Positions 47,998-57,605 of a stretch of DNA of 64,000 nucleotides are shown here, one piece after another. Numbering within the stretch: the first letter of the stretch is position 1; each line of letters starts with the position of its first letter. This DNA comes from BD1-7 clade bacterium (lineage in GTDB: Bacteria; Pseudomonadota; Gammaproteobacteria; Pseudomonadales; DT-91). The DNA lies in NCBI GenBank assembly GCA_902705865.1, contig CACSIO010000012.1, positions 1-64,000 of the forward strand. The letters are read 5' to 3'. Both the position numbers and the translations under genes were made by a program. Under the pieces are notes generated by a model. That model searched no databases. It saw only the letters and a program-made list of their open reading frames with translations, and had not been told where the DNA came from.

Positions 47998-48951
47998 CTA
48001 CCGCCAAACGCCCCATTTACCGGTTGAGCCAGGTTCTTCACCACGTGTCCACCATTGTGCTGTCCATGTTTTGCCATTGTAAATAACGACGTCGCCACCG
48101 TTATAGGTGCTTCCTGCGCCCCATGCCTGCGGATTGGAATCAGCGGGCTTATCTTTACCATTGCCGGGTGTTGGTTCTGGTGTTGGGCCGGGTCTTGGCG
48201 TCGGTTTAGGTTTTGGCTGTGGTTTTACATCGGGTTGTGGTGGATATGTTGATGGCCGCCCATCAATAGATGGGTGAATTGGGTCGGGAATGGGCGTTGG
48301 ATTGGCTGCTGGCGTACCGCCTGCATCAATGAGCTTTTTGCAGGCGCGCCCGAGGCTTGAGTCGGCTGTAGTCAGCACTAATGATGGCGTCGTAAACTTC
48401 CAACTCCATTCATCGCCTCTTGGGTCGGGGAGAATATTTGCACGTGACTCCGTTTGGATAGCATAAACAGGCCCTTCATTCGTTTGAATGGAGGTTTCGT
48501 AGAAATACGTTGTCGTATGCGATGTATTGACGTAGCCGGGGCAATGCACGTTTGAAATTTCCCACCCACGGAAATCAAAACCATCCCAATCATAATCATC
48601 GTAATAGCCGGCGGGGTTGATACACGTGTTGACAACAGTTTGAGGGGTTGCGCCTAAATCTGGTGCGCCTGGGTGATCGTAGAAATACGCGTCCGGAACA
48701 ACTTGTGTATCGCCGTTTAAAATAGTTGTTGTCGTACGTGAGATGAGATTGTTGACTGCGATTGCTCGAATATCGACATCCACGCCTTCAACGAGACGAA
48801 TATCCTTGGTGTCTTCGCTCCATCCGTTTGTGCCAAAGGCATAGCAGCTGGTCATGTTTGAAACAATATATTCTCGGTCGTCTTGAGCGAATGCGACCAT
48901 AGATAATCCGGGAACAGTAAAAAATAATGGTATTAGATTAGTACGTTTCAT
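47998..48951 (-). CDS. Secreted protein with C-terminal CBM5/12 chitin-binding domain
   Basis: This 317-residue protein has a Sec signal (LIPLFFTVPGLSMVAFA). A beta-rich domain of about 195 residues with several Cys is of unknown type. A Pro-rich linker (PQPKPKPTPRPGPTPEPTP) and a terminal CBM5/12 module follow: WGAGSTYNGGDVVIYNGKTW and TRGEEPGSTGKWGVW, with the aromatic residues that stack on chitin. The N-terminal domain may be catalytic or structural. A strong terminator lies downstream. Confidence 0.88.
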   Translation of the reverse strand: MKRTNLIPLFFTVPGLSMVAFAQDDREYIVSNMTSCYAFGTNGWSEDTKDIRLVEGVDVDIRAIAVNNLISRTTTTILNGDTQVVPDAYFYDHPGAPDLGATPQTVVNTCINPAGYYDDYDWDGFDFRGWEISNVHCPGYVNTSHTTTYFYETSIQTNEGPVYAIQTESRANILPDPRGDEWSWKFTTPSLVLTTADSSLGRACKKLIDAGGTPAANPTPIPDPIHPSIDGRPSTYPPQPDVKPQPKPKPTPRPGPTPEPTPGNGKDKPADSNPQAWGAGSTYNGGDVVIYNGKTWTAQWWTRGEEPGSTGKWGVWR

Positions 48952-49486
48952 GGTTTTACCACGTCCTGTTGGTTGATGACGGTAGCGATTGTATTTCCAT
49001 TACAATAAGTTTATGAAACGATATTTTCGTATTTTTAGATAATTGTGATGGTGTTCTTGGGTGAGTTTTATTGAAAATATGAAAGATTAAAATCGACATG
49101 AAAATTATGGTGGTGCGATTGGTTGTGGAAATATATATGCCAATCGTGTGTCAGTTTTTAAAATTAGTGATCGTATTTTTAGTTCTATAAATATTATGTG
49201 AGTATGTCGATTTTTTTGAAATGCTATTAAACTTAATTGGATTTTCTGTATCTATTGATGTTTTCTTACGAATACTGCCATAAAAACAACTGTCGAAAAA
49301 TATTCACATCACTGGGGGTGGCTAGTTTCGCGGGCTAGCTGCCTATATCTGAGCGGTGATTAAAAGCGCAACCTTTAACAATCCAGCTGGAGCAAAGTAC
49401 GCAGTTGTCTATCCGTAATCATCGATAAAAAAATCGAAGACAAGTCACTCGCCATCTGCACCTTAGATAAGTGCCTCAACAAGCAA
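48952..49486. other. Intergenic AT-rich region
   Basis: This 535-bp region carries the promoter of the minus-strand chitin-binding protein gene at its left. The frame of the 49487 gene stays open upstream to about 49375 without a start codon, which may mean a truncated 5' end. Confidence 0.5.
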
Positions 49487-49765
49487 ATGAAAGACTGTAT
49501 TATCGACATCGTTGATAGGAGCTATGTGTCAGATATTGAGATTCAGATGTGTTCGAACGAAAAAACATACAGCCTCCAGATCAAATGTCTGAATGGTGCT
49601 GCCTCAAAACCTTATGAAGTCGTCGCCGAAACACAGCACCCCAGCATTGATGAAATAAAGACCAAAGTAATTGGTGCTTACAACCTATTGAAGGATGAAG
49701 AAACGACCGCGGCAACCTTGTTGTTGCATGATTTGGTGAGTAAGTTCGAAGGCGATCACCTTTGA
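49487..49765 (+). CDS. Small hypothetical protein
   Basis: This 92-residue frame is soluble and acidic, with paired Cys early (MKDC, MCSNEK, IKC). The reading frame continues upstream to about 49375 (IDKKIEDKSLAICTLDKCL) with no usable start, so either it starts here at ATG 49487 or its 5' end was lost. No convincing ribosome site precedes 49487. Confidence 0.45.
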   Translation: MKDCIIDIVDRSYVSDIEIQMCSNEKTYSLQIKCLNGAASKPYEVVAETQHPSIDEIKTKVIGAYNLLKDEETTAATLLLHDLVSKFEGDHL

Positions 49766-50002
49766 CGCGAAAAATTAACGGTTAGCCTGAAATCGAGCCA
49801 ATTTGGCGCGGCTAGTTTGATGCCGTTCTTGGGGTGGTAGTGTCAATTTATCTATTTCTCCAATACGGAAATAAGTTGACTTGATAGGGGGCTATCTATT
49901 CTACTAAGCTGCGGATTGTGTTTTTTTGCGCAATACGAATAAAACTGGGCTTCGCTGGATTCGTTGGTGAGGCAGCTCGTTACTAATAAAAAGGGACTTC
50001 GT

Positions 50003-51040
50003 ATGCTTTATCGTTCTATCGTCGCGCTAACCTCAGCTGTTATGTTTAGCGCCTGTGTGCCTGACGAGCTTGATACACCTAAGCCGACTGATTCTACTGA
50101 CGCTTCGTTGGAGCGTTTCGAAGCTGAGAACTATCAAACGCTGTCCACGCCAACTAGTGATTTGGCCGGAAACTGGTTGATGGTGTTGTCGGATATCAAC
50201 ATGGTGGCTGGTGTGCCAGCAGATCCTCAGAATCCGGACGGCGAACTTAGTGGTGTTTCCAACTCTACTGGTGCTATCCGACATTATTGTTCAGTGACGC
50301 TTGATGACAACCCTGGAACTACCGCGACCGAATATCTATCAGATTGTATTTGGTTAATGTTTGGTGGTGCGACAGGAGAGCCACCAGAGCAGGTTGCTTT
50401 GGCGCTTGAGGGCAGCACACTAAGTGTTGTAGGCAGTGATGTTGTCTACACGCTCGATTCTAACAACGAATTCAATGGTTCTATCGATGTAACCCAAGAC
50501 CAAGATGGCTATGTATTGCAAACGTCGCTTAACTATCACATGAAGAAGTTGGGAGCAGGCACACACAGCCTCGGAACAGCCAGCCTAACAGTTGATAATA
50601 CGACTGAGTCATTCAGTGTTAAAAACGTTGCTGAGCTATCGCTTCAAACCAGCTCAAACGTTTTTGGTATTGAGCTAGAGTCGTTCAATATTCGTGGTTT
50701 TTTCGTCAAAGGCGAAGGTGATCAACTGTTGAATCTTATCATTGGCGATCAGTCGAGTTTGATTGAAGACGATGGTAATGGCGGTATAACATCGGCGTAT
50801 TCAATGGTGCTGAACAGTATTCATGTCAACGTCAGTGGTATCACCTATGTAGATACCTCGACACCAGAAGGTGTCGCTATGATCGATGATGTTGATGATA
50901 GTCTGACCATTGATATTGTTAGTAACACGTCAAGTGGAATTCAAATTACATCAAATGGTGTTTTTGAGCTCGAAGGAAATCCGAGTGTGCCATTTTCAGC
51001 AGAGTTGGATGTGACCTTTAATCCGGAAACGCTGGATTAA
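50003..51040 (+). CDS. Lipoprotein of unknown function, 345 aa
   Basis: ATG 50003 follows AAAAGGGACTTCGT. Signal LYRSIVALTSAVMFSACVPD has lipobox FSAC, and the following ELDTPKPTDS resembles the start of the RCC1-like lipoprotein (ADVETPQPTPAP). The mature part is rich in Ser/Thr/Asp and beta strands, with no catalytic motif seen. A terminator follows. Confidence 0.78.
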   Translation: MLYRSIVALTSAVMFSACVPDELDTPKPTDSTDASLERFEAENYQTLSTPTSDLAGNWLMVLSDINMVAGVPADPQNPDGELSGVSNSTGAIRHYCSVTLDDNPGTTATEYLSDCIWLMFGGATGEPPEQVALALEGSTLSVVGSDVVYTLDSNNEFNGSIDVTQDQDGYVLQTSLNYHMKKLGAGTHSLGTASLTVDNTTESFSVKNVAELSLQTSSNVFGIELESFNIRGFFVKGEGDQLLNLIIGDQSSLIEDDGNGGITSAYSMVLNSIHVNVSGITYVDTSTPEGVAMIDDVDDSLTIDIVSNTSSGIQITSNGVFELEGNPSVPFSAELDVTFNPETLD

Positions 51041-51063
51041 ACAATAATTGGCCAACAATCGAT

Positions 51064-51096
51064 TAGGCGAAGTAGGCTGACGTCTCACTTCGCCTA
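51064..51096 (+). terminator. Hairpin after lipoprotein gene
   Basis: TAGGCGAAGT (51064-51073) and ACTTCGCCTA (51087-51096) form a perfect 10-bp stem with a 13-base loop, 24 bp after the stop. TTCATGTTTGATTT follows, a weak T-rich tail. Confidence 0.7.
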
Positions 51097-51252
51097 TTCA
51101 TGTTTGATTTGCATCGTATGGGTTATTCTTCAGGAGTGCCGAATGCCTGAATAATAACTGGTAAAGACTTGAGCGCATATTGAAGAGCTATGTTCAGGTT
51201 TTTACAGCGTATATCGACTGCTTGTTTGTGGTTTTCTATTGGTGGCCAATTG

Positions 51253-52035
51253 CTAACTATTCACCCCGGTAATCTCATTCAATAAGCCCTGCATAATTTT
51301 TCGTATCTTTTCTGCTTCTTTTGCCAGCGCCCGTTGGCGATCTGCCGGTTCTGCCGGCAAACTCGTTAAGGTTAATTTGGGTTTATACAGTTTGAAGATG
51401 ACTTTAAATTCGGGCGTTTTACTGTACTGAAAACCCGGCAGGTAAACATCGCCCGGCTTGGCTAGTTTTTGAATAGCTTTCGGTGATAGCTTTTTGATCC
51501 ATCTCACCTGTTTTTCTGAGAGCGTTATTTTTGATGCACTTTTCTGCGAGCCATAATGTGCGGCAATGAGCACTGGGGCTTCCGCGGCAATCGCTACCTC
51601 AAGAAACCGTGGGCTGACAAATTCTTCTATCTTGGTTCCGTCGCCGTAAATGGAATTTTCACCCTCCGGGTAGACGATGAAGTCGTTGTAATTTTCGCTG
51701 CTGAACTTTTGGATGATCTCATCACCATGCAGCGGCTGTTCTAGCTGCGAGAAGTGCTGTATTAGCTGTTTGAGGAGGGGGATTTTGTAGAAGTGTTTCC
51801 AGGCGATCATTAACTGACGACGCTCTGCACCCCCGTTCTTTAGTAGAACTTCCTGTAATGCAGTATTGATAAATGCTGGGGCGAAGCCGGGCCCGTGACT
51901 GACGGTCCATACTAATTTAGGATGCTTTTCAAGAATGGTTCTGATGCTTTTTTCATTCGGAAGAATCGTCAGCCTGTCATAAAAGAGAGGCTTTATTACT
52001 TGCCCAAGGCGGGCATAGTTGTCGACTGTACGCAT
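51253..52035 (-). CDS. PlsC-like acyltransferase
   Basis: This 260-residue protein shows a PlsC-type layout: VWTVSHGPGFAPAFINTALQ in the place of the HxxxxD block (His present, Asp not in the usual place), then FIVYPEGENSIYGDGTKIEE matching the PEGTRS block, and PVLIAAHYGSQK. No membrane anchor is visible. It probably transfers an acyl group to a lysophospholipid or similar alcohol. GGAGTAAAG precedes the ATG. The altered first block lowers certainty. Confidence 0.72.
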   Translation of the reverse strand: MRTVDNYARLGQVIKPLFYDRLTILPNEKSIRTILEKHPKLVWTVSHGPGFAPAFINTALQEVLLKNGGAERRQLMIAWKHFYKIPLLKQLIQHFSQLEQPLHGDEIIQKFSSENYNDFIVYPEGENSIYGDGTKIEEFVSPRFLEVAIAAEAPVLIAAHYGSQKSASKITLSEKQVRWIKKLSPKAIQKLAKPGDVYLPGFQYSKTPEFKVIFKLYKPKLTLTSLPAEPADRQRALAKEAEKIRKIMQGLLNEITGVNS

Positions 52036-52405
52036 CTTTACTCCAGCACTATCAATCTTCTCCTGAATTGTACTGCGATGGGGTCAAATTACAAAGAATG
52101 AGCAGATCGAGGGAGAGCAGGGCCGCTCCTCGAGTACTCGCCGCTACACGACGTTTTGGGCGTGTAAGTCATTATTCGTTCAATTTGGCGGGCTTCGATG
52201 TTGATTAAAGCCGCTCCGTCGGATGCTCCATTGGCAGATGTGCTCTCAGGTGGGTCTTACCTGATGGTTGTGTCGTGCAGTCTCGTATAGAAATTTTAAT
52301 CCTGTGTTTTTGGCGTTAAATTGCGATTTTCAATCGTGTCATATACTGACAGTGCATACCACTGCGTTGCTAACTGATTTACGCCGCCCGTTTTTGGAGA
52401 TTAGA
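52036..52405. other. Intergenic region, nothing recognised
   Basis: This 370-bp region lacks a coding signature. It lies between divergent genes and should contain both promoters. GAGATTAGA just before 52406 is the ribosome site of the next gene. Confidence 0.45.
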
Positions 52406-53257
52406 ATGAACCCCTTTACTCGCTTGACCGCTGCCTCTGCTGCTGTTGTTTTGTCATCTCTCTTTGTTTTGGTAGCCTGCAAGTCGCAGAACGACGATGT
52501 CACCGTTGCCACCTATATCAACGGTTGGGTGTATTCGCGGGCAGTGCCATTGCCCACAGAGGAGGGGCTTGTCTCCACGATGGATGAAGCCTATGCGTTT
52601 GGTGCTCAGTTTGTGAATGGATTACCGGGTGCTGACCAGCGCTACGGTTTCAAATTTGGCTGTGGAGCTGACGTGTGCCCGTTTGCGGAGCATATTCCTT
52701 TGGTGGGTAGCTTATGGGCGAGCATGGTGAGCGCGTCGGGTTCTAGTATCAATGTTGATGAATACGTACGTGGATTTGTAGAAGGCGAGCTGGCCTTTCG
52801 GTTTGCTGTTGATGTAGCGACACCGATTACCGCTGCACAGGCACGGCAGCTAGCCACTGAAGTCGCACCATCGGCAGAACTTCCGGATTTTCCGTTTGGT
52901 GATCGCCCTTTAAATGAAGCGCGTATCCTTGATGTTGTGGCCGCAAATGGCATTGCGCGGGGGCTGGTTATCGGCGAGTTTGTTTCAACATCGACATTAG
53001 ACGTCGATACAATTGTTATGACAGGAACACGTGATGGCGAGCTGGTTTTATCTGGCAGTGCAGCGGATGTGACCGGCGGCAGCCATTGGGAGGCGTTGGC
53101 ACTTGCTGTCTCGTTGTTGCTTGAAAACGGCCATGTAGTGAAGGCAGGTGATGTTATCGTAACGGGCACGTTGGGCGTTCCAACCCCTTTGCAGGTGGCT
53201 GAATATGATCTCGATTTTGGCGATCTTGGGCGGGTTGTTTTCCGAGGCGTGCGGTAG
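52406..53257 (+). CDS. Lipoprotein with MhpD/FAH-like hydratase fold
   Basis: This 283-residue protein begins with a lipoprotein signal (LTAASAAVVLSSLFVLVACK, lipobox LVAC). The rest matches 2-keto-4-pentenoate hydratase-like proteins: FVEGELAFRFAVDVATPITA (metal-site ExE region), EVAPSAELPDFPF, VAANGIARGLVIGEF and a late AGDVIVTGTLGVP. Family enzymes are cytosolic hydratases or decarboxylases, so the lipoprotein signal is unusual. The substrate is unknown. Confidence 0.82.
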   Translation: MNPFTRLTAASAAVVLSSLFVLVACKSQNDDVTVATYINGWVYSRAVPLPTEEGLVSTMDEAYAFGAQFVNGLPGADQRYGFKFGCGADVCPFAEHIPLVGSLWASMVSASGSSINVDEYVRGFVEGELAFRFAVDVATPITAAQARQLATEVAPSAELPDFPFGDRPLNEARILDVVAANGIARGLVIGEFVSTSTLDVDTIVMTGTRDGELVLSGSAADVTGGSHWEALALAVSLLLENGHVVKAGDVIVTGTLGVPTPLQVAEYDLDFGDLGRVVFRGVR

Positions 53258-53479
53258 TTACGCCTTATGAGGAGATGAATCGGTCTCTCATTGATCTATC
53301 GAACAACGCCCTTAATCGAAAAGATGCAATCCCGAGAACAACCAACTCAAATTGCGTATTCAGTCACCAACAATTTGAAAAGATGTCACGAATCAAATAA
53401 ATCGCTATAACATCACATTATTGGTCTTTGATTTATGGTCTTCTCTGCGCTGGCGTTATTCATCATGAAGGACCATATC

Positions 53480-54967
53480 ATGAAACTATCCAGCCTAAAT
53501 TTCTTATATATTCTGGCAATTGCCTCTGCATATATTCCATACACACAAGCTGACACCGTTAATAAAGACGTTGCCCAGTGGTTGTTTTGGAGTGCTGCTG
53601 ATAAAGACAAGTACGAGGTGCCTATTATCACCGAGCAGGTGGCGGATGCCCTTATTGAAGTGAATGGCGAAAACCGCGTTTATGTGAAAACCAAAAACTC
53701 GCCTCCGGATACTGAACTTTATATTCAGGTAAACCCATGGGCTGCATACAATAATTTTCAGCAAGGCCCGCCTGTATCTTTGCCGCCAAGCTCGGAATTT
53801 GTTGAGGTAACTTATCAATCCGATACCTCAATTTTGTGGCAGGCGCGTCAGGGTGACCCGGAAAACCCCGATGATTGTGTGCATGGCTATCAACACCCCG
53901 TTACCACGTTGCCAGCATCGCCTGATCAGCTGACGACGCAACGTGTTTATTGGTCGGCGTTTAAAAACCCTTATCAAGATGATGCGCCACTGGATACGAC
54001 GAGTGTCTGCAAATTCAATTTTGTGATGTTGTCACCGCCCTCGGGTAGCGAGCTGACGATCACCGGTCTATATATCGATCAATACGACCCGGCAGATGGT
54101 GTTCCGTGTGAGCGATTGGGTAACTGCAAGATCGACCTGACGATCGAAAACCCACATCAAGATATCTATCGCACCTACGGTGAGGCTACACATGTAGAAG
54201 TTCGCGCTAAGCCAAATGAGGCGGATTCTTTGAAGCGCGTGGTGCTTAAGGTGACTGATGTGAATGGTTACCCAACGGGTATGGGCGGCCCGATGAAAAA
54301 AGCCGATGACGATCATTATGAGGCAGTAATTTACGCGGGTTTTTATGACGATATTAAATATATGTCGGTCGAAGCGATTGATACGCTCGGTAATGTGCAG
54401 CACAGTAAAAGCACTAAGATAACCACGGATGCATTTACCTACACCGGTGTTTCAGCGTGGCGAAACTGGCGTGCTTATGGTCCTTCTTTGGTAACACCGG
54501 AGACTGAAAAATCCGCCCTGACGGAGGATGATGAAGGCAATGCAATCGTGACTGTTATCGGTGAAGGCACTGCAGATGTTGAACTTATTCAGCATGTAAA
54601 CCCCTACGCCATACTGGAAAATGGCCGCGGTGGCCCGATGGATCTAACGCCATTTAATTCATCGTGGGTGCAGGTGACGTATAAATCGGATACGCCGGTG
54701 GAATTGCAACTACGCGAAGGACTGGGTGAAGACGACTGTGTGCATGGTTATGGCCAAAACAAAGTGTTCCTGCCGGAATCACCGGATCGATTCTCAACGG
54801 TGCGCGCTCAATTTTCTGATTTCAAACCGCACGGCGGCCAGGATCCGGATCATGAATTGGATTTGACCAATGTTTGCAAATTCAATTTTTATATTCGTGG
54901 GGGCACGCTCTCGATTAAGGATTTGACGATTGAAAACTATGATCCTGATGTGATGAGACCGAAGTAA
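53480..54967 (+). CDS. Secreted protein with duplicated module
   Basis: ATG 53480 opens a Sec signal (LNFLYILAIASAYIPYTQA). Residues about 25-215 and 330-495 are copies of one module: both contain QVNPWAAYNN or HVNPYAILEN, VEVTYQSDT or VQVTYKSDT, DDCVHGY, a TVCKFNF-like strand and end YDP. A middle region (about 215-325) looks like an Ig- or fibronectin-like domain (VRAKPNEADSLKRVVLKV). The module resembles a carbohydrate-binding jelly roll, but no family is certain. A soluble periplasmic or secreted product is expected. Confidence 0.78.
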   Translation: MKLSSLNFLYILAIASAYIPYTQADTVNKDVAQWLFWSAADKDKYEVPIITEQVADALIEVNGENRVYVKTKNSPPDTELYIQVNPWAAYNNFQQGPPVSLPPSSEFVEVTYQSDTSILWQARQGDPENPDDCVHGYQHPVTTLPASPDQLTTQRVYWSAFKNPYQDDAPLDTTSVCKFNFVMLSPPSGSELTITGLYIDQYDPADGVPCERLGNCKIDLTIENPHQDIYRTYGEATHVEVRAKPNEADSLKRVVLKVTDVNGYPTGMGGPMKKADDDHYEAVIYAGFYDDIKYMSVEAIDTLGNVQHSKSTKITTDAFTYTGVSAWRNWRAYGPSLVTPETEKSALTEDDEGNAIVTVIGEGTADVELIQHVNPYAILENGRGGPMDLTPFNSSWVQVTYKSDTPVELQLREGLGEDDCVHGYGQNKVFLPESPDRFSTVRAQFSDFKPHGGQDPDHELDLTNVCKFNFYIRGGTLSIKDLTIENYDPDVMRPK

Positions 54968-55230
54968 GTGAATGTGCCAAATCGTTGTGTGCAAGATTCA
55001 TAACGGTTTGGCTTAATTGGTGGTAGTTAGACCTAGTCTGCTGTTATACCAAACGTAAGCACGTCTGATCTGGTTATGCAGGATGAGTTGCTATATACCT
55101 CTTGCGAATGTTTATCTTATCGCCGGGTACATTGAGGATTTTAAGGCATTACTTTTGTACCGGCTGAATGTATCTGCCATTTCCTGCTTGTCATCTTATG
55201 CCGCTGTTGTCGGTACGTTTGTCTATCTAC

Positions 55231-56127
55231 TCACGAGGGAGTATATTTCGCTCTTTCTCTAAATAACTCCCAAAGCCTTTGCGCAACGGGGCCGGCAGGT
55301 TCTGAATCTAATCTGGCGATTCGAAATTCAATGTCTGGTGAGGTAACTTCACCTTCTACGTGTATTTGCGCGAGTAGCCCTTGTTCCAGTTCTTCTTTTA
55401 TCAGGTGCTCTGGCAAGCTCCCCCAGCCCATCCCTTGCATGATGATTTCTTTTTTTGTTTGAAAGTCATTCACTCGCCATTGATCGCCGCCCTTTAAAAC
55501 ACCGTAGCTTGTCTGCGATGATTTTCTTCCGCTAATCACGACCTGCGGGTGTGTTTTCATGACGGCTTTAGGTACCACGTCATATTTTCTCAGCAAAGGA
55601 GAATCCGTTGAAATAACTGATATGAAACGCATGTTCATGAAGTGCATTGATTCCAGTTTTTCGATGTTCTGAATCCACGGGATGACCAAAACTGAGGCGC
55701 GCCCGTCATCAAGACAATCCAGTGGCCCCATGCCGTTTTCCGAATAGACTTCCAATCGTGTACCTGAAAACTCGATCTTGCATTGTTTGATGGTGTTAAT
55801 GATCGGTGCAACGGGAATCGCAGAGGTAAACGCAACACCAACTTCCAACTCTTCGCCTGTGGCCAATTGTGCCGCCAGATCTTTGAATGATTGTGCTTGG
55901 CCTAATACCAGCTTGGCTTTTTCGTATAGGGCTTTGCCTTGCGGTGTCAGCTGGTTTCGATAGTTCGATCGGTCAAAAATCTTCAGGCTAAGTTCATCCT
56001 CAAGGTTTTTTATCGCCACACTGATAGTGGGTTGTGTCCGATTCAAACAATCCGCTGCAGCTCTGAGGGACCCACCTTCAACTATCGCCAGTAGGATTTT
56101 CAGTTGGTCAAGTGTCATGTGAATCAT
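55231..56127 (-). CDS. LysR-family transcriptional regulator
   Basis: This 298-residue protein has the LysR winged helix (MTLDQLKILLAIVEGGSLRA, NRTQPTISVAIKNLEDEL) and an effector domain (EVGVAFTSAIPVAPIINTIK). It is divergent from a flavoprotein gene with an LTTR-like box between, which makes that gene its likely target. Confidence 0.92.
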   Translation of the reverse strand: MIHMTLDQLKILLAIVEGGSLRAAADCLNRTQPTISVAIKNLEDELSLKIFDRSNYRNQLTPQGKALYEKAKLVLGQAQSFKDLAAQLATGEELEVGVAFTSAIPVAPIINTIKQCKIEFSGTRLEVYSENGMGPLDCLDDGRASVLVIPWIQNIEKLESMHFMNMRFISVISTDSPLLRKYDVVPKAVMKTHPQVVISGRKSSQTSYGVLKGGDQWRVNDFQTKKEIIMQGMGWGSLPEHLIKEELEQGLLAQIHVEGEVTSPDIEFRIARLDSEPAGPVAQRLWELFRERAKYTPS

Positions 56128-56169
56128 CTTAGGTAAAAGCTATCAACTATATAGATATTAAGAAATAAC

Positions 56170-56186
56170 ATTAGTAAAAATCTAAT
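56170..56186. promoter_or_regulatory. LysR-type box (ATTAG-N7-CTAAT)
   Basis: ATTAG at 56170-56174 and CTAAT at 56182-56186 form a perfect inverted repeat in the intergenic gap. It fits the T-N11-A pattern of LTTR recognition sites. Confidence 0.6.
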
Positions 56187-56247
56187 GATATCGTCTCTGA
56201 ATCGTTGAATGCAGTGCTATCTGCAAATTGGCTACATGAAGGTTGTT

Positions 56248-57348
56248 ATGAAAAAGCAGACAGATGTTCTTATTGTCGGTGGTGGTTTTGCCGGCGTCAG
56301 TGCCGCACAAGTGTTATCAAAACGTGGGGTAAACGCGATCTTGGTGGACGCTAAGGACTATTTTGAAGTCACGTTTGCAACACTGCGTAATGTTGCAGAT
56401 CCAAAACGTATCGGCAATACGCCACGCAAGTACTATCGCGATTTCGTCGGTGGTGCCTTCACGCAAGGGCGTGTCACGCGAATGAATGACAAAGAAGCAT
56501 GGTTTGAAAACGGTAATGTTATTCAATTTGAGCGCGCAATCATCGCGACCGGCAGCCGTTATCCAACCTTTCCTATAGCGAAAACACACTCAGCTGTTGA
56601 TCTCCATGTGCGCAATCAGGAAATACTCGATGAGCATCGATCACTTGCAGCGGTAAAGTCCATTTTGGTGATGGGCGGGGGTGTGGTGGGTGTTGAATTT
56701 GCTGGTGAGATTGCCAGCGCCTTCCCCGATAAAAAAGTAACGCTTGCTCATTCGGCGGATTCTTTGCTCGCGAACATGAAGCCTAAAGCGCAAGCCAAAG
56801 CGCTTGAACAATTGACGGAACAAGGCGTTACCGTGCAGTTTAATCGTCGATATGAGAAAGACGGTGATAGCTATCGCTGTACTAAGAGCGGTGAAACGCT
56901 TCGAGTCGACAAAGTGTATGCCTGTGTTGGCATGGTGCCGAATACAGAATTTTTAAAGGCAGAACTTCCTGATGTTCTTGAAGCGAGTGGCTTGATTAAA
57001 GTGGATACCTTCATGCGAGTTGAAGGCCATGAGAACCTATACGCGTTGGGCGATTGCGCGGCACTTGATCACCATAAGCATGGCTATGTTGCCAATGTGC
57101 AGGGTGCGATGTTAGCCAATGCGATTGTGAAAGCACAAAAGGGGAAAAGGCCCAAGCCCTATAAAACACCGCCATTTGCCGTTATCGCTGTTACGGGTGT
57201 TGATTCTGGGATTGCGCAAATGCCGTTTGGCGTGACCACCGCCCAATTTTTCGTCAACATGAAACAAAAAGACATGGGCATTAGTAATATGTACAAAACC
57301 TATGGCTGCTCTCCCGATGCATTGATTAAAGACGCGTTAACGCCTTGA
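56248..57348 (+). CDS. FAD-dependent NAD(P)H oxidoreductase (AIF/NDH-2-like)
   Basis: This 366-residue protein starts best at ATG 56248 (GAAGG upstream). It has the FAD motif VLIVGGGFAGVSAAQVLSKRG, ATG motif AIIATGSRYP, NAD-binding motif ILVMGGGVVGVEFAGEIAS and the second FAD motif NLYALGDCAAL. The order fits AIF/FSP1-like pyridine nucleotide-disulfide oxidoreductases that reduce quinones. No redox CxxxxC is seen. It is divergent from LysR. Confidence 0.9.
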   Translation: MKKQTDVLIVGGGFAGVSAAQVLSKRGVNAILVDAKDYFEVTFATLRNVADPKRIGNTPRKYYRDFVGGAFTQGRVTRMNDKEAWFENGNVIQFERAIIATGSRYPTFPIAKTHSAVDLHVRNQEILDEHRSLAAVKSILVMGGGVVGVEFAGEIASAFPDKKVTLAHSADSLLANMKPKAQAKALEQLTEQGVTVQFNRRYEKDGDSYRCTKSGETLRVDKVYACVGMVPNTEFLKAELPDVLEASGLIKVDTFMRVEGHENLYALGDCAALDHHKHGYVANVQGAMLANAIVKAQKGKRPKPYKTPPFAVIAVTGVDSGIAQMPFGVTTAQFFVNMKQKDMGISNMYKTYGCSPDALIKDALTP

Positions 57349-57605
57349 TCGCTTCTTTCTATCATTTTCGGTATGGGGTGGTCACACACATCTTGGCTAG
57401 CGGACGGTGATATTTTGCGGCGGCCAGCCTTTAATTGTGGGCGCTCAAACTTCTGATCTTATAAGTGCTTAGTGCTTCGACCGAGTCATTTGAATATGAC
57501 AGATTTTGTGGATTCGTCGGTTCGCCTTGTCGGTAGTGTATAAAAATCATGCGCTTATGATATGATTCGCACAAAAATTAGCCACTCATTGGAATTGAGA
57601 ACACT

